DNA of 5,380 nt from Candidatus Aphodomonas merdavium (lineage in GTDB: Bacteria > Bacillota > Clostridia > Christensenellales > Aristaeellaceae), in assembly GCA_018715585.1 (NCBI GenBank), contig DVLH01000141.1, forward strand, positions 1 through 5,380, written 5' to 3'. This document shows, piece after piece, positions 1 through 4,136 of this stretch. The translations under genes and the position numbers were made by a program. Below the pieces are notes generated by a model. It was not told the origin of the DNA. It did no database searches and was given only the letters and a program-made list of their open reading frames with translations. The first letter of the stretch is position 1; every line of letters starts with the position of its first letter.

Positions 1-606
1 ACAGCGGCAGGAGAAGAGGCCGCGGAGGCGAAAGCGCGGGCAATCGTAGGAGAAAGCGCCCGGCTGAAGGAATGGGATCTGGACGATGGATACTATGAGT
101 ATGAATATATTGACGGGAGCGTAAGCTACGAAGTGCTGGTAGACGCGTGGAGCGGCGAGGTGAGCCGGATCGAGAAGCGGGATGAAAGCGTCCGCAAGGC
201 GGGCGAAGGAACGCTGACGCAGGCGGAAGCGGAGGCGGCCGCGGAGGAAGCGAGCGCGGGAGGCACGGTGGAATACGCGCTGCTGGAGCGGGACGACGGG
301 CAGTACGAATGGAAGGTGTTCGTGCGCAAGGGGAGCGAAGTGAGCCTGTATACGGTGCAGGCGCAGAGCGGAGCAATCTACGGCGTGGAGACGTACCCGC
401 AGGGAGAAGGCGTGATGAGCGCGGAGGAAGCGGTGGCGGCGCTCAAGGCAGCACAGGGGGACGTGGAAGTGACAGAGCTGGATCTGGAGCTTAACGACAA
501 CACGCATACGCTGCGGTATGAAGGCAAGGCGCAGAGCGACGGCAGGCGCTATGAGTTTGAGATGGACGCGGCGGACGGAAAGCTCTATGAATGGGAGCGC
601 GATTAA
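1..606 (+). CDS. PepSY-repeat protein, C-terminal part (5' end outside window)
   Basis: The frame is open from the first base to a TAA at 604-606, giving 201 visible residues with no N-terminus. The protein is very acidic and Ala/Glu-rich. It shows about three repeats of one pattern: an Ala/Glu-rich helix, then a Tyr-rich strand pair, then a turn of the type 'D/A-x-SG-x-V/I' or 'D-A-A-D-G-K-L'. The turns lie near residues 48-58 (DAWSGEVSRIE), 109-120 (QAQSGAIYGVE) and 189-198 (DAADGKLYEW). This is the helix-plus-beta-hairpin layout of PepSY domains, which in Firmicutes usually occur in tandem in secreted or membrane-anchored proteins and are thought to inhibit or modulate peptidases. The last repeat ends at the stop, so the C-terminus is complete and has no cell-wall anchor. 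Signal peptide or membrane anchor cannot be judged. GTG 133 is an internal codon and not a likely start, because similar sequence continues upstream of it. The family call is fairly sure; the function is not known. Confidence 0.8.
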   Translation, partial: TAAGEEAAEAKARAIVGESARLKEWDLDDGYYEYEYIDGSVSYEVLVDAWSGEVSRIEKRDESVRKAGEGTLTQAEAEAAAEEASAGGTVEYALLERDDGQYEWKVFVRKGSEVSLYTVQAQSGAIYGVETYPQGEGVMSAEEAVAALKAAQGDVEVTELDLELNDNTHTLRYEGKAQSDGRRYEFEMDAADGKLYEWERD

Positions 607-624
607 ATAAGCGCACCTAATCAA

Positions 625-662
625 GCGGGCGGCTGCGATGGGGCGGCCGCCTCGCTGTTTTT
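625..662 (+). terminator. Rho-independent terminator after the PepSY gene
   Basis: A GC-rich stem starts 18 bases after the stop codon. GCG (625-627) plus GGCGGC (628-633) pair with GCCGCC (646-651) plus CGC (653-655), with one bulged T at 652 and a 12-base loop. The run TGTTTTT (656-662) follows directly. This is a standard intrinsic terminator and closes the PepSY transcription unit. Confidence 0.8.
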
Positions 663-690
663 GGCGCCTTGCGGGCGGGGGTTTTCCAGG

Positions 691-745
691 AAAAGCGCTG
701 TGCCGCCGGTATCCCGCACGCGCGGCAGAAGCTTTATTTCTTTTT
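691..745 (+). terminator. Possible second terminator or insulator hairpin before the PadR promoter
   Basis: AAAGC (692-696) and TGCCGC (701-706) pair with GCGGCA (722-727) and GCTTT (731-735) across a 4/3-base internal loop and a 15-base apical loop. A pyrimidine run TTTCTTTTT (737-745) follows. It could be a second terminator that keeps read-through out of the next operon. The internal loop makes it weaker than the hairpin at 625-662, and the T-run could instead be part of an AT-rich upstream element of the promoter at 756. Confidence 0.4.
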
Positions 746-755
746 GCCAGATGGA

Positions 756-784
756 TTGACAAAAGCGCAACTACTAAATATAAT
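756..784 (+). promoter_or_regulatory. Consensus sigma-A promoter of the padR operon
   Basis: The -35 box is TTGACA (756-761) and the -10 box is TATAAT (779-784), with a spacer of exactly 17 bases; both hexamers match the consensus fully. Transcription should begin near 790-792, leaving a leader of about 50 bases before the GTG start at 840. The T-rich stretch at 733-745 just upstream may add to its strength. Such a strong promoter makes sense if a repressor normally holds it shut. Confidence 0.88.
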
Positions 785-792
785 TTAATAGT
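770..792. promoter_or_regulatory. Palindromic candidate PadR operator over the -10 box
   Basis: ACTACTAAAT (770-779) and ATTTAATAGT (783-792) are inverted copies that agree at 9 of 10 positions, separated by ATA. The palindrome covers the -10 hexamer and the probable transcription start, so a bound dimer would block RNA polymerase. PadR-family proteins are known to bind AT-rich dyads at their own promoters, and the gene directly downstream encodes one. The assignment to this PadR is inference. Confidence 0.65.
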
Positions 793-826
793 ATTCGATA
801 AATAGCATGGCGGGCACACAACCGGG

Positions 827-833
827 AAGGAGG
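827..833 (+). promoter_or_regulatory. Ribosome binding site that fixes the PadR start at GTG 840
   Basis: AAGGAGG is a near-perfect anti-16S match, placed 6 bases before GTG 840. The in-frame ATG at 807 has no purine-rich site ahead of it and would lie only about 16 bases from the predicted transcript start. The GTG is therefore the better start. Confidence 0.8.
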
Positions 834-839
834 GGGCGC

Positions 840-1166
840 GTGAACGCGCAGACGAAAAAAGGCGTGCTGGAACTGTGCGTGCTGTCGCTGCTGCAAAAGC
901 GCGATTGCTACGGTTATGAAATATCGCAGCAGCTTTCCAAGCGGATTGATATTGCTGGCGGGACGATTTATCCCATTTTGCGAAAGCTCAAAAACGACGG
1001 GCTTTTAACGACGTACCTGCAAGAAGAAAGCGGCGGGCCGCCACGCAAGTATTACGCCCTGACCAGCCTGGGCAGGGAGACATACTGCCGGGAGCGGGCG
1101 GAGTATCTCGATTTTGCCAGGACGGTGTTGGCAATGCTGGAGGATGAAAACGATAACAAAGGTTGA
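840..1166 (+). CDS. PadR family transcriptional regulator
   Basis: From GTG 840 the protein is 108 residues, the usual size of the short PadR class that lacks a long C-terminal domain. It is a winged-helix DNA-binding protein. YGYEI (24-28) lies in the first helices. GTIYPILRKL (41-50) is the family's recognition-helix signature. GPPRKYYALTSLG (66-78) is the beta-wing and the start of the next helix. The C-terminal helix (about 79-104) would form the dimer interface. Short PadR proteins typically repress their own operon and let go on binding a small hydrophobic ligand or on stress. A palindrome sits over the promoter just upstream, which fits autorepression. The 3' end overlaps the next gene by 23 bases, so the two are probably translated together. 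An ATG at 807 would add 11 residues but has no ribosome binding site. The family call is secure; the ligand is unknown. Confidence 0.94.
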   Translation: MNAQTKKGVLELCVLSLLQKRDCYGYEISQQLSKRIDIAGGTIYPILRKLKNDGLLTTYLQEESGGPPRKYYALTSLGRETYCRERAEYLDFARTVLAMLEDENDNKG

Positions 1167-1881
1167 GTTTTTGACAGTGCTGGAAAGCGAGCTGAAAAAA
1201 CGGAGGATCGGCGAGCGGGAAGAAATCCTTGCCGAATATGAGCAGCATTTCGCTTTCCAGCGGGCGGACGGCTTTTCGCAGGAAGAAATCTGCGCAAGGC
1301 TTGGCGACCCTGCGCAGCTGGCGGCGCAGTTTGACGCGGAGGGGCGTGCGCCCGCGGGAGGCGGAAAAACGGCGGCGCGCGCCGGGATTTATGCGCTGAG
1401 CGTGTTGGCGCTTGCGCTCTATCTGGTCCTGGCCGCCTGTGGCGTGGCGATGCTGGCGCTGTGCGCGGCGAGCGCGGCGCTGGCCGTATGCCTTCTGGGC
1501 GGGCTGAGCGCGGGGGCGCTGACGCCGCCGATGCCCTATGGCTGCGCGGCCGTGTTTGGGGTGGCGCTGGCGGCGCTCAGCGTGTTGGTGGCGGTCGGCT
1601 GCGTTTATTTTGCGGCGCTGCTGTGGCGGTTGCCGCGCGCATACGGACGGTTTTGCCGCAATGCCATCGCCGCTGCGGGAGGCGAGCCCATGCTGCCTAC
1701 AGACCCGGCAACGCCTCGTTTTGCACCCGGTCGTGCGCGCCGCATGCGGACGGTGGCGCTGGTTGCGTTCGGTACATTTGTGGGTTTTAGCCTGCTGGGC
1801 ATGGCTGTTGCGATGCTCTGCGCGGGGGCGCTGCCCTTCTGGCATGCGTGGGGATGGTTCGGCTATACCGCCGGGGTTTGA
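1144..1881 (+). CDS. HAAS/DUF1700-like membrane protein coupled to PadR
   Basis: The protein has 245 residues. Residues 5-66 look like a HAAS (DUF1700-type) helical domain: a 'TKVEFLTVLESELKK' start, an acidic helix with EREEILAEYEQHF (24-36), then SQEEICARLGDPAQLAAQF (45-63), where the 'LGDP..LA..' turn is typical. About four hydrophobic segments follow, near 82-106, 107-126, 133-161 and 203-230, with a basic loop at 162-202, so the protein should sit in the cytoplasmic membrane. HAAS proteins are regularly encoded directly after a PadR regulator and are thought to signal with it. The start at ATG 1144 keeps the conserved N-terminus. Its GGAGG (1139-1143) touches the ATG, which is too close for good initiation, so translation probably depends on ribosomes finishing PadR at 1166. 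An upstream ATG at 1114 would add ten residues unlike the family. No DUF4097 partner gene follows, as it often does. Confidence 0.86.
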   Translation: MKTITKVEFLTVLESELKKRRIGEREEILAEYEQHFAFQRADGFSQEEICARLGDPAQLAAQFDAEGRAPAGGGKTAARAGIYALSVLALALYLVLAACGVAMLALCAASAALAVCLLGGLSAGALTPPMPYGCAAVFGVALAALSVLVAVGCVYFAALLWRLPRAYGRFCRNAIAAAGGEPMLPTDPATPRFAPGRARRMRTVALVAFGTFVGFSLLGMAVAMLCAGALPFWHAWGWFGYTAGV

Positions 1882-1906
1882 GGCAAGGCGGAGAGGGGGC
1901 GAGAAA

Positions 1907-2758
1907 ATGAAGACGGTAGCCATTACGGGGGCGACGTCGGGCATTGGACTGGAAGCGGCCCGCGCGCTGGCAGGCGAGGGGTATCGCGTGCTGTGCGTAG
2001 GGCGCTGCGAGGAAAACTGCGAGAAAGCGCGGCTGTCCATCGCCGCAAGCGCCCCGCAAGCGTCCGTCCGCTTTTTTGCGGCGGATCTTATGCAGCAGCG
2101 CGAGACGCTCCGCCTGGCGCGGGAGATCGGCGAATGCCTGGACCGGGAAAGCGGCGGCCGCCTGGATGCGCTCGTTTGCAACGCAGGCTGCGCGCGCAGC
2201 CGGTATATGACGACGCAGGAAGGGTATGAGCAGCAATTTGCGCTCAACTATCTTTCCGCGTTCCTGCTGGCGCACGCGCTGTTGCCGCAGCTCAAGGCAG
2301 CGGGCGGGCGGCTCATCCTCACGGGGAGCGGGTCCCACCGGGGCGCGCGGGTGCACTGGGACGACGTCATGCTGCGCAAGCGGTATAACCCGTTGACGGC
2401 GTATAAGCAGTCCAAGCTCTGTGGACTCCTTTTTGCCAGGGAATTTAACGCCCGCTATGCCGCCTGCGGCGTCCGCGCCTATGTGGTGGACCCGGGGCTC
2501 GTCAACACCGATATTGGCGACAAGGCGGGCGGCGTGGTGCGCGCCGTGTGGCGGTTTCGCAAGCGCCATGGCGCGCCGCCCGCCGTGCCGGCGCGGACGT
2601 TCCTGTTCTTGTGCGGTCAGGAACCGGCGCCGCAAGGGCTTTATTACCGCCTGTGCAAGGAGCAGCGATACAGCCGCCGCGTTACGGAGCAAGACGGGCG
2701 GAGGCTTTTCGCACTGAGCGAACGCCTCTGCGGCCTTTCAAAAGGGGGCGTGCTATGA
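1907..2758 (+). CDS. Short-chain dehydrogenase/reductase, retinol-dehydrogenase-like
   Basis: The protein has 283 residues with a complete classical SDR core. The Rossmann glycine motif TGATSGIG is at 7-14, DL at 60-61 (adenine pocket), NAG at 92-94, a structural Asn at 114, the catalytic Ser at about 141, and YKQSK at 166-170 with catalytic Tyr166 and Lys170. PG at 196-197 and Thr201 cover the nicotinamide. Arg33 at the end of the second strand suggests NADP(H). The 'AYKQSKL' segment together with 'GSGSHRG' resembles the retinol dehydrogenase/protochlorophyllide-reductase-like branch, whose members reduce or oxidise lipophilic carbonyls and alcohols. The true substrate cannot be told. The start is ATG 1907, preceded by GGAGAGGGGG (1890-1899) and 25 bases after the HAAS stop. 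The stop overlaps the next gene's start (ATGA at 2755-2758). Residues 205-283 carry the variable substrate region, rich in Arg. Confidence 0.93.
   Translation: MKTVAITGATSGIGLEAARALAGEGYRVLCVGRCEENCEKARLSIAASAPQASVRFFAADLMQQRETLRLAREIGECLDRESGGRLDALVCNAGCARSRYMTTQEGYEQQFALNYLSAFLLAHALLPQLKAAGGRLILTGSGSHRGARVHWDDVMLRKRYNPLTAYKQSKLCGLLFAREFNARYAACGVRAYVVDPGLVNTDIGDKAGGVVRAVWRFRKRHGAPPAVPARTFLFLCGQEPAPQGLYYRLCKEQRYSRRVTEQDGRRLFALSERLCGLSKGGVL
2741..2748 (+). promoter_or_regulatory. Ribosome binding site of the second SDR, inside the first SDR
   Basis: AAAGGGGG ends 6 bases before ATG 2755 and lies within the last codons of the upstream gene. Together with the ATGA stop/start overlap it points to translational coupling of the two dehydrogenases. 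Confidence 0.65.
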
Positions 2759-3576
2759 ACGTTTTGATTACGGGAGCGGCAGGCGGGCTGGGAAGGGCGC
2801 TGAGCTGTGAGTGCGCCAGGCGCGGATACCGCCTCTTTTTGACGGATGTCAACGGCCCTGGGCTTTCCTGCATTTGTGAAGGGATCCGCAGGCAGTTTGA
2901 CGCCGCCGTCGATGGCGCCGTGTGCGACCTGACGGACGGGCGGGATGTGGACGCGATGTTTTCGCAAATCGACGAAAAAGGCGTGCGCTTTGATATGCTT
3001 TTTGATGTAGCGGGAGTGGATTTTGAAGGCGGTTTTTTGCAGCAGGACCGGGAAAAGATCGCCGGTATCGTGGCGCTGAACGACGCCGCAGCGCTGCGCG
3101 TAGCGCACGCGGCGCTGCGGCGTAGGCGGACGGGCGGGCGCTTTACGCTCGTGTTCGTCTCCAGCCTCGCTTCCCTTTTCCCTATGCCGCTCAAGGCTAC
3201 GTACGCCGCCTCCAAGCGCTTTTTGCTCGATTTCGCCACCGCGCTGCGCAGGGAATTATGGGATGAAAACGTGCGCGTGATGGCGCTGTGCCCGGGCGGC
3301 ATGGCGACGGCGCCACAGGCGGTGCAAGCCATGCAGGCGCAAGGGATTTGGGGTGAGCTGACGGCAAACCCGCTGGAAACGGTTGCCCGCAGGACGGTTT
3401 CACGCGCGCTGCGGGGAAAGGCGCTGTACGTGCCCGGCGCGCTGAACCGGGCGCTTGCCTGGCTGGGACGCTTGCTCCCCCGTTCGTGGGTTGCCGCCGC
3501 CATCTACAAGCGTTGGCAGGGGGCGCAGGGCAGGAGCCTGCCGCAGGAAAATCCTGAAGGGGCGTGCCCCTCCTAG
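2755..3576 (+). CDS. Second short-chain dehydrogenase/reductase of the operon
   Basis: The protein has 273 residues and the classical SDR layout. TGAAGGLG at 6-13 binds the cofactor; Asp31 at the end of the second strand predicts NAD(H), unlike the NADP-type Arg in its neighbour. DL is at 58-59, Asn109 is present, and the catalytic set is Ser137, Tyr150 and Lys154 (YAASK). PG is at 180-181 with Thr185. The usual NNAG reads DVAG (84-87), so the conserved Asn before Ala-Gly is replaced. The C-terminal part, about 229-252, is a hydrophobic and basic segment (LAWLGRLLPRSWVAAAIYK) of the kind seen in SDRs that associate with membranes or act on lipid-like substrates. The start at ATG 2755 overlaps the previous stop. 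It is only distantly similar to the first SDR, so it is not a recent duplicate. The two may catalyse successive or opposing steps on a related substrate, which is inference. No specific reaction can be named. Confidence 0.91.
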   Translation: MNVLITGAAGGLGRALSCECARRGYRLFLTDVNGPGLSCICEGIRRQFDAAVDGAVCDLTDGRDVDAMFSQIDEKGVRFDMLFDVAGVDFEGGFLQQDREKIAGIVALNDAAALRVAHAALRRRRTGGRFTLVFVSSLASLFPMPLKATYAASKRFLLDFATALRRELWDENVRVMALCPGGMATAPQAVQAMQAQGIWGELTANPLETVARRTVSRALRGKALYVPGALNRALAWLGRLLPRSWVAAAIYKRWQGAQGRSLPQENPEGACPS

Positions 3577-3579
3577 CCA

Positions 3580-3598
3580 AAGAGGCAAACTGCCTTTT
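3580..3598 (+). terminator. Weak candidate terminator directly after the SDR operon
   Basis: AAGAGGCA (3580-3587) pairs with TGCCTTTT (3591-3598), an 8-bp stem with one G-T pair and a 3-base loop, 3 bases after the stop codon. The four Ts are part of the stem and are followed by CCCGGG, so release would be inefficient. The palindrome at 4032-4059 may be the main stop. Confidence 0.35.
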
Positions 3599-4031
3599 CC
3601 CGGGCGAAAAGGACGGTTTGGAATAGCAAGCACGGCAAAACCAACCCGGGATCTGCAGGACAGGCTCTGCCTGTGGGAACTTAAGCAAAGGGGGACGCCG
3701 GGAAAGGCGGAAAAAAGAGGAAACACGGGAATGGCGGAAAATCCTCCGGCGGGCTTTTCGCGCGTGATAAGGGACACCCTTGTGTGCCGATGGAGAAACA
3801 ACGAGGGTGCTGCCTGCTTCGCCACCGGCAAGCATTATGCCGTAAGGAAAGCGAAAAGGATTGCATGTTGCTTTTGCCAGGGGGACAAAGCGTGGGGGCG
3901 TTGGGGCACAATCGCCATGGGCCGCAGCGTTCCGTCAGGGAAACCGGCTACTTGACGCTTTGGGAATGAGGCGGCGCCAGAAGGATAGAATTTCAGGGCG
4001 ACTCCTGCGGAATAGGGCGGTTGCTCCAGTT

Positions 4032-4059
4032 AACAAAGGCAGCCATGGCTGCCTTTGTT
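4032..4059. terminator. Perfect 28-bp palindrome, probable bidirectional terminator
   Basis: AACAAAGGCAGCCA (4032-4045) is followed immediately by its exact reverse complement (4046-4059). As RNA it folds into a GC-rich stem of about 12 bp with a 4-base loop. On the plus strand it trails TTTGTTCTT, and on the minus strand TTTGTTAA. It lies 77 bases beyond the stop of the minus-strand protease gene and between two convergent units, the usual place for a terminator that serves both directions. The U-tracts are interrupted, so efficiency is uncertain. Confidence 0.7.
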
Positions 4060-4136
4060 CTTGGCAAGTTTTAAATCTGTTTGCCCACGGATGACATTCA
4101 ATCTTTTTCCTGCGGCTGCTGGCCCTTCCTATGCGC

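Larger units (their letters stand above)
3577..4136. other. 560-bp intergenic region between convergent genes, no supported gene
   Basis: Several frames are open by chance here on both strands, but none has a ribosome binding site, a recognisable domain or codon use like the neighbours. What is visible is a set of inverted repeats. TCCCGGG (3598-3604) with CCCGGGA (3645-3651) encloses GGTTT (3615-3619) with AAACC (3638-3642). ACAGGC/GCCTGT is at 3660-3674. CACCCTTGT with ACGAGGGTG (one G-T pair) is at 3775-3809. A perfect palindrome is at 4032-4059. The plus strand at about 3680-3740 is strongly purine-rich. The region could be a dispersed intergenic repeat, a structured RNA or a decayed gene; the sequence alone does not decide. 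Confidence 0.5.

Noticed and set aside
807..839. ATG 807 as the PadR start
   Set aside because: No ribosome binding site precedes it and it is too close to the predicted transcript start; GTG 840 has AAGGAGG at ideal spacing.
988..2247. Long open frame of 419 codons on the minus strand
   Set aside because: It lies antisense to the PadR, HAAS and SDR genes, has an Arg/His/Gln-rich composition typical of GC-rich shadow frames, and shows no domain.
1787..2692. Minus-strand open frame of about 300 codons opposite SDR 1
   Set aside because: It is fully antisense to a well-supported SDR gene, is Arg/Pro/Ala-rich, and has no recognisable motif.
3558..3571. GGGGC/GCCCC hairpin at the end of SDR 2 as the operon terminator
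   Set aside because: It lies within the coding sequence, the full pairing leaves only a 2-base loop, and no T-run follows.
3197..3835. Minus-strand open frame across the end of SDR 2 and the intergenic region
   Set aside because: It overlaps a clear gene and has low-complexity Pro/Arg/Ser composition, no ribosome binding site and no family resemblance. It is the best coding candidate in the gap but still unsupported.
3455..3955. Plus-strand open frame of 166 codons running out of SDR 2
   Set aside because: Its first quarter is an out-of-frame shadow of SDR 2, and the rest has no start signal or domain. It remains possible that parts are remnants of an old gene.
3952..3991. TTGACG with a later TAGAAT as a promoter
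   Set aside because: The spacing is 28 bases, far from 17, and no gene follows on the plus strand.
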